Positions 47,125-56,290 of a stretch of DNA of 64,000 nucleotides are shown here, in pieces. This DNA comes from Ignavibacteriales bacterium. GTDB lineage: Bacteria > Bacteroidota > Ignavibacteria > Ignavibacteriales > Melioribacteraceae. Location of the stretch: the NCBI GenBank assembly GCA_026390795.1, contig JAPLFG010000003.1, forward strand, positions 806,001 through 870,000. The letters are read 5' to 3'. Position numbers and translations under genes: made by a program. Every line of letters begins with the position of its first letter. The first letter of the stretch is position 1. A model generated the notes under the pieces. It did not search any database. It saw only the letters and a program-made list of their open reading frames with translations, and was not told the DNA's origin.

Positions 47125-49614
47125 ATGACACTTCTTAAAGCCCGCAATTTGAACGAGTTAAAATCAGAAGAATTAAAATGGACTTGCGATACCGATGTAT
47201 TTGATTTTGAGAATACAAAAAATGTTAAACCGATCGAGGGAATAGTAGGACAGGAACGCGCGTTGAAAGCCTTACGGCTCGGTGTTGAATTGAAAAGCCC
47301 AGGCTACAATATTTTTATTACCGGTCTTTCAGGCACGGGTAAATTCACTGCAATAAAACAGATGCTGGAATCAATAACACCGGATTGTTCTAATCTTTAT
47401 GATTACGCATATGTAAATAATTTTAAAGATGAAGACAGACCAATGCTGCTGCAGTTTCCAGCCGGACAGGCGAACAAATTCAAAAAAGATTTATCGCGCT
47501 CAATTAAATTTTTACAAGAAAAAATTCCGCAGTTGCTCTCCGCCGAGCCATTTGCGAAACAGAAGAAACAAATATTCTCTGAATTCGGCAAAATACAACA
47601 GAGGATGATGACGGAGTTCGAAGAAAAACTTAAAAAAGATAAATTCACTCTCGGTCAAGTTAAAGTGGGTGAACTTGCCCGTCCCGAAATCTTAGCTCTG
47701 GTTGATGAACAGCCCGTTTTTGTTCAACAGCTCGATGAACTAATTCACACGGAAAAAATCACAAAAGAAAAAGCAGAAGAGATTGTTACAAAATATGCTT
47801 CTTATCAGGATGAACTTCAGAGAGTTTTCAGAGAAAGTTTAAAACTCACACAGGACTTCCAAGAAAGAGTAGCAAAACTTGAGGGTGAGTTTGTTAATGA
47901 ATTTATAGCACTCACACTTGAGGAATTGAAGAAGAAATATAAAATTCATTCCGTTAAGGATTATTTAGACCAGGTTCACGAAAGTATTCTTATTAATCTG
48001 GATGTATTTAAAGGACAGAAACCGGCTCGCGAGGAAGCCGACGGCGGAGTTATAATTGATTATCTGAAAGAGTACGAGCTCAATATCATACTCGATAATT
48101 CTCGTACAAAAAAATGTCCGGTAATTGTTGAAACATCGCCAACATATAATAACTTATTCGGAACAATTGAAAAGTATAGTGACGGAAAAGGCGGCTGGTA
48201 CGCAGACTTCACAAAAATAAAAGCCGGTTCCTTACTTCGTGCGAACGGCGGATATATAATTATCAATGCTATGGACGCTTTTGGAGAACCGGGCGTTTGG
48301 AAAACTCTCAAACGCGTTTTACTATTTGGACAATTAGAAATCCAAGACGTTGCCAATCTTTATCAACTATCACCCAGCATATTAAAACCGGAACCGATTG
48401 ACGTTGACACAAAAGTAATATTGATTGGAAACAGTTATATCTATTCAATGCTCTCTTCGTACGAAGATGACTTTAATAAAATTTTTAAGGTTAAAGCCGA
48501 TTTTGATTATGAGATGAAACGTTCGGAATCTACTATGACCGAATACGCGATGGTCATTAAGAAATTAATTCAGATGGAAAAACTCTTAGAGTTCGATAAA
48601 TCTGCAATAGCAAAAATTATTGAATATGGCGCTCGTTATGCAGGTGAGAAAAATAAACTGACTACTCGTTTTGCATACATCGCGGATCTAGTACGCGAAG
48701 CTTGTTTTTGGGCGCGCGACAACAAACAAAAAATGGTATCAAGTTTTCATGTTGATGAAGCATTCAATTCCTCAAAAGAACGGCACGGGCTTTATGAATC
48801 CAAACTTTCTGAAATGATTAATGATGGAACAATACTCATAGATACAGATGGAATGCGTGTGGGAACAATCAATGGACTCGCTGTTTACGAAAGCGGAAAA
48901 TTTGCATTTGGAAAACCAACACGAATTACTGCGTCTGTTTCACTTGGTACCGGAAATATTATAAATGTTGAACGGGAATCCGGATTAAGCGGAAACACTC
49001 ACAACAAAGGTGTGTTAATAATTTCCGGCTACTTCAGAGAAAATTTCGGTACACGCATTCCTCTTTCATTTACGGCAAGTTTGGTTTTTGAACAAGGATA
49101 TGGAATGATTGACGGAGACAGCGCATCAATTACAGAAATCTGCGCTCTTCTTTCCGCCCTTTCCAATATTCCGCTCAAGCAATCTTTTGCAATTACGGGA
49201 TCTGTAAATCAAAAAGGAGAAATTCAACCGATCGGTGGTGTGAATGAAAAGGTTGAAGGATTTTTCGATGTCTGCAAATCGAAAGGATTAACCGGTAAAC
49301 AAGGCGTGGTAATTCCCGCACAGAATGTTAAAGATTTAATGCTCGATGATGAAGTGGTTGATGCGGTGAAAAAAAATAAATTCCATATCTATGCCGTAAG
49401 AAAAGTTGAAGAAGCTGTTGAAATATTAACAGGAATTCGCGCGGGCACAAAATTGAAGAATGGTAAGTATGAACCGAATACCGTCTTTGGCGAAGTTGAA
49501 AAAGAACTTACATCAATGAGAAAAAGATTACGTCCTGCCGAGAAGAAAAAAAATAATTCCAACGCAAAAGAAAACGGCGAGTCAAAATCACTCAAGAGTA
49601 AAAAGAAAAAATGA
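47125..49614 (+). CDS. Lon-related ATP-dependent protease
   Basis: The 829-residue cytoplasmic protein is of the Lon-related type (archaeal LonB-like without the usual N-domain). It has an N-terminal P-loop region (GLSGTGKFTAIK), a long helical insert with charged residues, and a C-terminal S16 protease domain with GDSASITEICALLSALS (Ser nucleophile) and GGVNEKVEGFFDVCK (Lys). The P-loop has Phe where Ser or Thr follows Lys in most family members. The last ~40 residues are very Lys-rich. The start has AGGAAATT. Its final codons overlap pyk by 4 bases. Confidence 0.92.
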   Translation: MTLLKARNLNELKSEELKWTCDTDVFDFENTKNVKPIEGIVGQERALKALRLGVELKSPGYNIFITGLSGTGKFTAIKQMLESITPDCSNLYDYAYVNNFKDEDRPMLLQFPAGQANKFKKDLSRSIKFLQEKIPQLLSAEPFAKQKKQIFSEFGKIQQRMMTEFEEKLKKDKFTLGQVKVGELARPEILALVDEQPVFVQQLDELIHTEKITKEKAEEIVTKYASYQDELQRVFRESLKLTQDFQERVAKLEGEFVNEFIALTLEELKKKYKIHSVKDYLDQVHESILINLDVFKGQKPAREEADGGVIIDYLKEYELNIILDNSRTKKCPVIVETSPTYNNLFGTIEKYSDGKGGWYADFTKIKAGSLLRANGGYIIINAMDAFGEPGVWKTLKRVLLFGQLEIQDVANLYQLSPSILKPEPIDVDTKVILIGNSYIYSMLSSYEDDFNKIFKVKADFDYEMKRSESTMTEYAMVIKKLIQMEKLLEFDKSAIAKIIEYGARYAGEKNKLTTRFAYIADLVREACFWARDNKQKMVSSFHVDEAFNSSKERHGLYESKLSEMINDGTILIDTDGMRVGTINGLAVYESGKFAFGKPTRITASVSLGTGNIINVERESGLSGNTHNKGVLIISGYFRENFGTRIPLSFTASLVFEQGYGMIDGDSASITEICALLSALSNIPLKQSFAITGSVNQKGEIQPIGGVNEKVEGFFDVCKSKGLTGKQGVVIPAQNVKDLMLDDEVVDAVKKNKFHIYAVRKVEEAVEILTGIRAGTKLKNGKYEPNTVFGEVEKELTSMRKRLRPAEKKKNNSNAKENGESKSLKSKKKK

Positions 49615-51038
49615 TAACAAAATTCGCAAAGACGAAAATACTTGCTACCATTGGACCGGCGACGGATTCAATGGAAAAATTAGAAGCATTAATAGATGCC
49701 GGATGTAACGCGTTCAGACTTAATTTTTCTCACGGTAATCTGGAATATTTCGAAAAGGTTTTTAATTCTATAAATGAATTATGCATTTCAAAATCACTTC
49801 CAATTCCTATTCTTATTGATTTACAAGGACCTAAAATTAGAATCGGTGAGTTAGAAAAACCGGAGATAGAAATATTCGACGGAAACAAAATTGAAATAAC
49901 AAATGAAAAAGTAATTGGAACGGCGCAAAAGATTTCTACTTCATATTTACCACTGCCGACGGATGCGGAAATAGGAGATAGAATTTTAATTGATGACGGT
50001 CTGATTAATTTAAAAGTTATTTCGAAAACCAAAACATCTGTAATATGCGAAGTAGTTAACGGCGGAATCTTAAAGCCCAAAAAGGGAATGAATCTTCCCG
50101 GTATGAAACTCAGTTCTCCATCCGTCACCGAACTAGATTTAGTCAATCTTGAATTCGCTTTGAAGCATCGTGTTGATTTTATTGCTCTCTCTTTCGTTAG
50201 AAACGCATCGGATATTTATGATTTGAGGAAGTGGTTAAAAGACCGCGGTTTCGATAAACCGATAATAGCAAAAATCGAAAAGCCGGAAGCAGTAACAAAT
50301 TTTGAAAGTATTCTAATTGCCGCTGACGGAATAATGGTTGCAAGGGGCGATCTTGGTGTTGAGTTAAAACCATATGATGTTCCGATTATTCAAAAAAGAA
50401 TTATTAAAAGATGTAACGAGTTAGGAAAACTTGTTATAACCGCGACTCAGATGCTTGAATCGATGGTGAGTAATCCCGTTCCGACCAGAGCCGAAGCATC
50501 CGATGTAGCGAATGCGGTTTGGGATGGAACCGATGTTGTAATGCTCAGTGCTGAAACATCCGTCGGAAAATTTCCAATGCAAGCTGTAAAATTAATGGGA
50601 GAAATAATTCTTAACGCCGAACGCGCTTACGAATTTGATAGAGAAATAAATTTTGCTCAACCCGAATTTATTGAGGCAAATCTATTCGATTCCATGAACA
50701 AAGGAATCTGTTCGATTTCCAAACAAATTAATGCAACGGCTATTGTTGCATTTACAGCTAAAGGGAATACTCCAAATAGTCTTTCGAAATTTAGACCGCA
50801 CTCAATTATTATTGCCGTGTCGGATAGTTTTGATACAATGAATAAACTCTCTTTAAAATGGGGAGTGCTCTCTTTGTATTGTGAAGATATTAGCAACAGA
50901 AACATAGCCGCTGAGATTGTCCGCAAACAAATTCTTGAAGAAAAGATTGTTGCACCTGGCGATTTAGTTATATTTACAGAAGGCGGACTTAAGATTAAAA
51001 ATGTACGTGAAAACTGGATTCGATTCGAAGTAATTTGA
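49611..51038 (+). CDS. pyk: Pyruvate kinase
   Basis: The 475-residue enzyme converts phosphoenolpyruvate and ADP to pyruvate and ATP. The catalytic motif IIAKIEKPEAVTN with MVARGDLGVEL is present, as are the N-terminal substrate site (LNFSHG) and the B domain. The C-terminal allosteric domain is present but lacks a long extension. Its ATG overlaps the Lon-related gene's stop (ATGA), so the two are cotranscribed. Pyruvate is then used by the dehydrogenase genes in this window. Confidence 0.97.
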   Translation: MITKFAKTKILATIGPATDSMEKLEALIDAGCNAFRLNFSHGNLEYFEKVFNSINELCISKSLPIPILIDLQGPKIRIGELEKPEIEIFDGNKIEITNEKVIGTAQKISTSYLPLPTDAEIGDRILIDDGLINLKVISKTKTSVICEVVNGGILKPKKGMNLPGMKLSSPSVTELDLVNLEFALKHRVDFIALSFVRNASDIYDLRKWLKDRGFDKPIIAKIEKPEAVTNFESILIAADGIMVARGDLGVELKPYDVPIIQKRIIKRCNELGKLVITATQMLESMVSNPVPTRAEASDVANAVWDGTDVVMLSAETSVGKFPMQAVKLMGEIILNAERAYEFDREINFAQPEFIEANLFDSMNKGICSISKQINATAIVAFTAKGNTPNSLSKFRPHSIIIAVSDSFDTMNKLSLKWGVLSLYCEDISNRNIAAEIVRKQILEEKIVAPGDLVIFTEGGLKIKNVRENWIRFEVI

Positions 51039-51062
51039 TGGAATTTTTTGATTGGATGTGTT

Positions 51063-52091
51063 ATGGATTTACAAACAGAAAAATATCATTCCGCACTTTG
51101 GTGGAAAGAAGCAGATAATGGAAAAATTCTTTGCACACTTTGCCCGCGTTATTGCACAATCGGTGAAGGACAAGCTGGTTTTTGTTTCATCCGCCAAAAT
51201 ATTGACGGCAAACTTTACTCAATCGGTTATGGCAAACCTACAGGATTTGCAATCGATCCGATTGAGAAGAAACCTCTTAACCATTTTCTGCCCGGTACAG
51301 AAATATTAAGTTTTGGAACTGCAGGCTGTAATCTCGGCTGCAAATTCTGTCAGAACTGGTCGATCTCTAAATCAAAATTGGATAGTGTCCGCTCACTCAC
51401 TGCATCTCCTGAAGATGTTGTAGCCCTTGCTAAAAAACACAAAGTCCCTTCAATAGCTTACACATATAATGACCCGGTAATTTTTGGCGAGTACGTTATT
51501 GATATTTCAAAACTTGCTCGTGAAGAAGGAATTAAATCAGTAATGGTAACCGCCGGTTACATTGATAAAGAAGCTCGGAAAGATGTTTATAAATATATTG
51601 ATGCCGCTAATGTTGATCTGAAAGCATTCTCAGAAAATTTTTATCACAAGTTAACTTTCTCACATCTCTCCGATGTTTTAGATACTCTAGTCTGGCTTAA
51701 AAACGAAACAAATGTATGGTTTGAAATAACCAATTTAATGATTCCCGGAGAAAACGATTCTGAAGAAGAAACTAAATTAATGTGCGAATGGATTCTAAAT
51801 AATCTCGGAGATGAAGTTCCGATTCACTTCACAGCGTTCCATCCCGATTTTAAAATGATTGAAAAAAAAAATACTCCGGCGGCAACATTATTAAACGCAA
51901 GAAAGATCGCTTCAAATATCGGGATTAAATATTGTTATGTCGGAAACATTCATGATAAGAGAGCACAAACCACGTATTGCCAAAGTTGCGGGAAAGCTCT
52001 AATTACCCGGGATTGGCACTCAATATTAACCAATAATGTGACAGAGAATAGATGCCCCTACTGTAAAGCTCAAATTCCCGGTTTTTTTTAA
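51063..52091 (+). CDS. amrS: Radical SAM protein of the AMMECR1/Memo (AmmeMemoRadiSam) type
   Basis: The 342-residue protein has the radical SAM motif CNLGCKFC, preceded by a Cys-rich N-terminus (CTLCPRYC) and followed by a C-terminal four-cysteine zinc-like motif (CQSCGKAL...CPYCKA). This is the AmrS layout. Its partners, AMMECR1- and Memo-like proteins, are not in the window. The reaction is not established. The frame is open from TTG at 51048, but the ATG at 51063 is preferred (GGATGTGTT just before). It is 24 bases after pyk. Confidence 0.87.
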   Translation: MDLQTEKYHSALWWKEADNGKILCTLCPRYCTIGEGQAGFCFIRQNIDGKLYSIGYGKPTGFAIDPIEKKPLNHFLPGTEILSFGTAGCNLGCKFCQNWSISKSKLDSVRSLTASPEDVVALAKKHKVPSIAYTYNDPVIFGEYVIDISKLAREEGIKSVMVTAGYIDKEARKDVYKYIDAANVDLKAFSENFYHKLTFSHLSDVLDTLVWLKNETNVWFEITNLMIPGENDSEEETKLMCEWILNNLGDEVPIHFTAFHPDFKMIEKKNTPAATLLNARKIASNIGIKYCYVGNIHDKRAQTTYCQSCGKALITRDWHSILTNNVTENRCPYCKAQIPGFF

Positions 52092-52185
52092 AAAATAATT
52101 TGTTGAATGGTGGTAAATCTATATATTATAAACGCTATAATTGGGTAATTATGGCGAATGTCAAAAATAACAGCCAGGAGATTGT

Positions 52186-52704
52186 ATGAAAAAATTATTA
52201 TTGTCATTTATCCCTCTTTTACTTCTATTAATACTGTTCTCTTCAGTTTCTAACGCACAAGGCAAATTAGGCGTAATTGGAGCAATGTTCGATAAAAGAG
52301 AAGCGAATATCTTATTCGGTAAAGTTATCGGTTCGCTTACAATAAGCGTAGCTGATTTGCAAGCCGCACTTGATAAAGGAAAAGATTATATCTTAATAAC
52401 TGTAAAAAATAACCAGGTTGTTATACGAAACGAAAAGAGGGACTTTTTATCCAGAGAACGTGTTGATATGGGTAGAGATGAAAAAATGTATATGTTCAGT
52501 AAAAGCATGATACGAGATTTATTAAAAGCTAAAAAAACGGGTAAGCATGGGACTTCTGAATTAGGTGCAAATACAATGAGTACTTCTGCAACTGCTTCAG
52601 ACCTTATTACGGTAGAAGTACGAGCTTCTGTAATTTCGTTATCTTATGGTGATGCAACGCTTGAAAGAGCAATGGACTGTCCACCATGGTGTCCTAACGA
52701 ATGA
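52186..52704 (+). CDS. Small exported protein of unknown function in signalling locus B
   Basis: I do not recognise a family. The 172-residue protein has a signal peptide (LLLSFIPLLLLLILFSSVSNAQ) and a soluble domain with a predicted beta region (KVIGSLTISVADLQAALDKG), a helix with FSKSMIRDLLKAKKTG, and a C-terminal pair of cysteines in MDCPPWCPNE. AGGAG lies just before the ATG. It overlaps the membrane-protein gene by 4 bases (ATGA), so it is translationally coupled. It may be a periplasmic ligand-binding or regulatory partner of the signalling locus; that is inference. Confidence 0.8.
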   Translation: MKKLLLSFIPLLLLLILFSSVSNAQGKLGVIGAMFDKREANILFGKVIGSLTISVADLQAALDKGKDYILITVKNNQVVIRNEKRDFLSRERVDMGRDEKMYMFSKSMIRDLLKAKKTGKHGTSELGANTMSTSATASDLITVEVRASVISLSYGDATLERAMDCPPWCPNE

Positions 52705-53279
52705 CGACGGTTGACGTTTCGAAAGTACTGTTTTTTACAAGTATAATTGTCTGGCTCCTACCGCCGTTTAAACAATTTAAAGGAAAGTATTTCCTTTATT
52801 TTTTAATCTTAGCATTCATGGATCCTATCAACTTATTGTTTTTTTTTGTTTTAAAATCCCCACTGCAAAGTCAAATTTCAATTTTGCTTGATTACTGTTT
52901 ACTACTTTCATTAATCGAAAAAAAATTACTTAGAAAGTATTGGATCTGGGTTCTTTTAATTACTCCGGCTTTGTTCTCACCAACCATATTACATCTTAAG
53001 GGAAATGAGATAACATTGGTCCGAATATTATTGGAAGTAGGCATTACATTGATCATTCTCAAAAATTTAATTACTAACTATGTTTCGACTGGTAGGTTAA
53101 GTTTGTTTCTTGTTGTTTTTCTCTCTTTTGAATTCACAAATATTGCAAAATTTTCAAATCTTTTATTCGGGTTTGCTGATGCCTTTGCTTTTTATATACT
53201 TACAACAATCGTCCAGATCATCTTTGGACTCTTCTTTTCAGTCTATACCGAAAGCGATAAAACCGGAGTCTCTGTTTAG
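52701..53279 (+). CDS. Multi-pass membrane protein of an unrecognised family, copy 4
   Basis: The 192-residue protein has six to seven hydrophobic segments and shares with copies 1-3 the N-terminal pattern WLLPPFKQFKGKYFLYFLI followed by AFMDPI. The middle and C-terminal parts are more diverged, but SVYTESDK at the end corresponds to the LYREDN of the others. Its ATG overlaps the upstream gene by 4 bases. The downstream kinase frame overlaps its 3' end. The same linkage to a PAS histidine kinase in the first locus supports a shared function, which is unknown. Confidence 0.82.
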   Translation: MTTVDVSKVLFFTSIIVWLLPPFKQFKGKYFLYFLILAFMDPINLLFFFVLKSPLQSQISILLDYCLLLSLIEKKLLRKYWIWVLLITPALFSPTILHLKGNEITLVRILLEVGITLIILKNLITNYVSTGRLSLFLVVFLSFEFTNIAKFSNLLFGFADAFAFYILTTIVQIIFGLFFSVYTESDKTGVSV

Positions 53280-54480
53280 TATAGAGAATCCGCTTTTGCT
53301 TTCGTTATTGATGATAATAATTGTTATGGCGGTAACGTTTATTTATTACCGCTATATAATTATACCAATGAAGAAGAAGCACCTTGAAGAAGAAAAAAAC
53401 CTAAAGCTGGAACAAGCTGAACTGATGGCTCTTTTCGCATCACTTTCCCCCGACCCGGTTTTCAGATTTGACCCGAGTGGATTAATTATACTTGCAAACA
53501 ATTCCGCACACAATATTTTACCGGGTAAGAATCTTGTGGGAGACCAAGCTCAAAAAGTACTCCCATTTGTAAACGATCACGATATAAAAGAAGTTATTTC
53601 AAATAACCTTACAATCAGCGATACTGCACTCTTAGGCGGAAGATATTTTCAATTCATTATTGAAGGTGTCTCAAAATTTCAGGTCTGCCAGGTTTACGGA
53701 CGTGATATTACCGATCTAAAAAATACCGAACGCGATCTTAAGGAAGCATTGATAAGAGCTGAAGACGCCAAACGGATGAAAGAATTTTTCCTCGCACAAA
53801 TCTCTCATGAAATTCGATCTCCTTTAAATGTTATAGTTGGCTATTCGGATTTATTAGCAGATGAATTAAAAGATGAGAAGAAGGATGAGTATACGAATAT
53901 TCTGCGTTCGATGAAGAATAACAGCAAACGTCTCTACAGAACTTTTGATCTTCTGCTTAATGTATCCCAGCTTCAAACCGGCAGGTATGATGCCCGCTTT
54001 GAATTGGTAGATCTTCATTCGCTATTGAAGACTCTTCAAAATGAATTCTTGTCGATGGCGGAAGAAAAAAATCTCTCTTTAGAATTAACCAATTCAATCA
54101 ATGAAGAAGTTTCAGTAATTGTGGATCATTACGCATTAGCTCAAATTTTTATGAATTTGTTTGATAATGCAATTAAATACACAGATAAAGGATGGATCAA
54201 AGTGAACATTTACCAGAGCGGTCCATCTGTTTGTGTTGATGTTTCAGATTCGGGGAAAGGAATATCAAAAGAATATATTGACAAGCTATTTATTCCTTTT
54301 ACTCAAGAGGAAATGGGATATACCAGACGTTACGACGGTACCGGTCTGGGTCTTTCCATGATTAAAAGCTTTATAGATATTAACAAAGCTAAAATAAAAG
54401 TAAAAAGTGAAATAAATCACGGAACAACTTTCACAGTAATCTTGAATGGAGAAAAAAGATGGGGAACACCACGGACATAA
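53224..54480 (+). CDS. Membrane PAS histidine kinase, HisKA type
   Basis: The sensor kinase has one membrane helix (LLLSLLMIIIVMAVTFIYY), a PAS domain, a HisKA box (FFLAQISHEIRSPLNVIVGY, His is the phospho-acceptor) and an ATPase with NLFDNAIKYT, DSGKGIS and GTGLGLSM. The first ~150 residues are homologous to the kinase at 9883, but the transmitter type differs. The start is uncertain. The frame is open back to 53110 and overlaps the membrane-protein gene in the +1 frame; no ATG lies close to the homologous N-terminus. TTG at 53224 is chosen by homology; ATG at 53179 is the alternative. Confidence 0.85.
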   Translation: MDSSFQSIPKAIKPESLFSIENPLLLSLLMIIIVMAVTFIYYRYIIIPMKKKHLEEEKNLKLEQAELMALFASLSPDPVFRFDPSGLIILANNSAHNILPGKNLVGDQAQKVLPFVNDHDIKEVISNNLTISDTALLGGRYFQFIIEGVSKFQVCQVYGRDITDLKNTERDLKEALIRAEDAKRMKEFFLAQISHEIRSPLNVIVGYSDLLADELKDEKKDEYTNILRSMKNNSKRLYRTFDLLLNVSQLQTGRYDARFELVDLHSLLKTLQNEFLSMAEEKNLSLELTNSINEEVSVIVDHYALAQIFMNLFDNAIKYTDKGWIKVNIYQSGPSVCVDVSDSGKGISKEYIDKLFIPFTQEEMGYTRRYDGTGLGLSMIKSFIDINKAKIKVKSEINHGTTFTVILNGEKRWGTPRT

Positions 54481-54896
54481 AACCGAAACTTCTTATTACT
54501 GAAGATGATTTCGAGAACCAAAAATTTCTTCAACTATTTCTCAAGAAATATTTCATAGTTGATATTTGTGATTCCTCTGAGTCTTTCTATGATTTAATGG
54601 GTAGAGAAAAATACGATATCATCTTGATGGATATTTCTATCAAGGGAGATAAAAACGGTCTCGACTTAACGAGAGAGATGAAGAGCAATCCGGATTACTC
54701 ACAGATTCCGGTGATTTGCTACACAGCCCATGCTTTTAATAAAGACAGAATAAATGCACTTGACGCAGGCTGTGATATTTATTTGAGCAAACCATCGGAT
54801 ATTCACACCCTCCTAAATGCACTTTTTGATTTGTTGAAATTGAGAGGTAAATACTTTTTAGGATCAAGTGCTTCTCAGAATTTTGCTACTACTTAA
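54459..54896 (+). CDS. Single-domain response regulator (CheY-like)
   Basis: The 145-residue protein is one receiver domain: acidic residues in LLITEDDFENQ, the phospho-Asp in IILMDISIKGD, the Thr/Ser region in CYTAHAF, and Lys in YLSKPSD. It has no DNA-binding output, so it acts by binding another protein or as a phosphate relay. It overlaps the kinase by 22 bases and is its partner. A strong bidirectional terminator follows. Confidence 0.93.
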   Translation: MGNTTDIKPKLLITEDDFENQKFLQLFLKKYFIVDICDSSESFYDLMGREKYDIILMDISIKGDKNGLDLTREMKSNPDYSQIPVICYTAHAFNKDRINALDAGCDIYLSKPSDIHTLLNALFDLLKLRGKYFLGSSASQNFATT

Positions 54897-54900
54897 TACA

Positions 54901-54931
54901 AAAAAACCTCCGCTTCACGCGGAGGTTTTTT
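54901..54931. terminator. Bidirectional terminator
   Basis: A GC-rich stem (CCTCCGC, loop TTCAC, GCGGAGG) is flanked by six A on the left and six T on the right, so it can terminate transcription from both directions. It serves the signalling operon and the convergent ahcY gene. Confidence 0.93.
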
Positions 54932-54953
54932 ATTTTCATCTCTACACTATTTC

Positions 54954-56273
54954 CTAGTATCTGTAATAATCAGCTTTATAAGGACCTTCAACTTTTACTC
55001 CAATATAGTTTGCCTGCTTCTCATTCAGAACATCTAACTCAACACCTATTTTATCCAAATGCAATCTTGCAACTTGTTCATCAAGATGTTTAGGAAGCAT
55101 ATAAACTTTATGCTCGTACTTATCGGAATTATTCCAGAGCTCGAGTTGAGCAAGGACTTGATTTGTAAATGAATTAGACATTACAAAAGAAGGATGACCT
55201 GTTGCACAGCCAAGGTTAACTAATCTTCCTTCGGCTAGAACAATTATATCTTTTCCATCAATTGTGTATTTATCCACCTGCGGTTTGATAGTGTCTTTTG
55301 TCTTTCCATAATTTCCATTCAACCAGGCCATATCAATTTCATTATCGAAATGACCGATATTGCAAACAACCGTTTTATCTTTCATCAACCGGAAATGTTC
55401 TTCGGTAATAATATCAACATTGCCTGTAGCGGTAACAATCAATTGTGCACGCGGGATTGCATTTTTAATTTTCTTAACCTCATAACCATCCATCGCTGCC
55501 TGCAAAGCACAGATCGGATCAATTTCAGTAACAATTACGCGCACGCCCGCACTTCTTAATGATTGAGCGGAACCTTTTCCAACATCGCCATAACCGGCAA
55601 CTACTGCAACTTTCCCAGCCATCATAAGATCGGTTGCTCTGCGGATTGCATCAACCAATGATTCACGGCAGCCATACTTGTTATCAAATTTTGATTTTGT
55701 AACCGAGTCATTAACGTTGAACGCAGGAATTGGAAGAGTTCCCTCTTTTACTCTATCGTATAAACGATGAACACCGGTTGTAGTCTCTTCAGAAATTCCT
55801 TTGATGCCGCCGACAAGTTCCGGAAATTTATCGAGAACCATATTTGTTAAATCACCGCCGTCATCTAGAATCATGTTTAATGGTTTTTTATCATCGCCAA
55901 AAAATAATGTTTGTTCTATGCACCAATCAAATTCTTCAAGACTCATTCCTTTCCAAGCAAATACCGGAACACCCGCAGCGGCAATTGCGGCAGCTGCATG
56001 ATCTTGAGTTGAAAATATATTGCAAGAAGACCACTGAACTTCAGCACCCAGTTCAATTAATGTTTCTATCAGAACTGCGGTTTGAATTGTCATATGGAGA
56101 CAGCCGGCAATTCTTGCATTTTTGAGAGGCTTTATTTTACCGTATTGTTTTCTTAACGACATTAGTCCCGGCATTTCTGCTTCTGCTAATTGAATTTCTT
56201 TTCTTCCCCATTCTGCCAGTGAAATATCTTTTACTTTATAATTTAAAGACTTCGTTTCCGCTGCTTGACTCAT
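54954..56273 (-). CDS. ahcY: Adenosylhomocysteinase
   Basis: The 439-residue enzyme hydrolyses S-adenosylhomocysteine to homocysteine and adenosine. It has the NAD-binding [20 protein letters not shown] and the catalytic [15 protein letters not shown], with [11 protein letters not shown]. The ATG at 56273 (MSQAAETK) is chosen because AAGGGAAC lies just before it; a longer frame to 56336 reaches into metK. It follows metK by 17 bases and is cotranscribed, so the pair recycles the methyl cycle. Confidence 0.97.
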   Translation of the reverse strand: MSQAAETKSLNYKVKDISLAEWGRKEIQLAEAEMPGLMSLRKQYGKIKPLKNARIAGCLHMTIQTAVLIETLIELGAEVQWSSCNIFSTQDHAAAAIAAAGVPVFAWKGMSLEEFDWCIEQTLFFGDDKKPLNMILDDGGDLTNMVLDKFPELVGGIKGISEETTTGVHRLYDRVKEGTLPIPAFNVNDSVTKSKFDNKYGCRESLVDAIRRATDLMMAGKVAVVAGYGDVGKGSAQSLRSAGVRVIVTEIDPICALQAAMDGYEVKKIKNAIPRAQLIVTATGNVDIITEEHFRLMKDKTVVCNIGHFDNEIDMAWLNGNYGKTKDTIKPQVDKYTIDGKDIIVLAEGRLVNLGCATGHPSFVMSNSFTNQVLAQLELWNNSDKYEHKVYMLPKHLDEQVARLHLDKIGVELDVLNEKQANYIGVKVEGPYKADYYRY

Positions 56274-56290
56274 TTTGTTCCCTTTTTTTA

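Noticed and set aside
53110-53223. Extended N-terminus of the second kinase
   Set aside because: The extension overlaps the coding sequence of the membrane protein in another frame and has no homology to the first kinase. It is treated as a shadow unless a frameshift fusion is shown.
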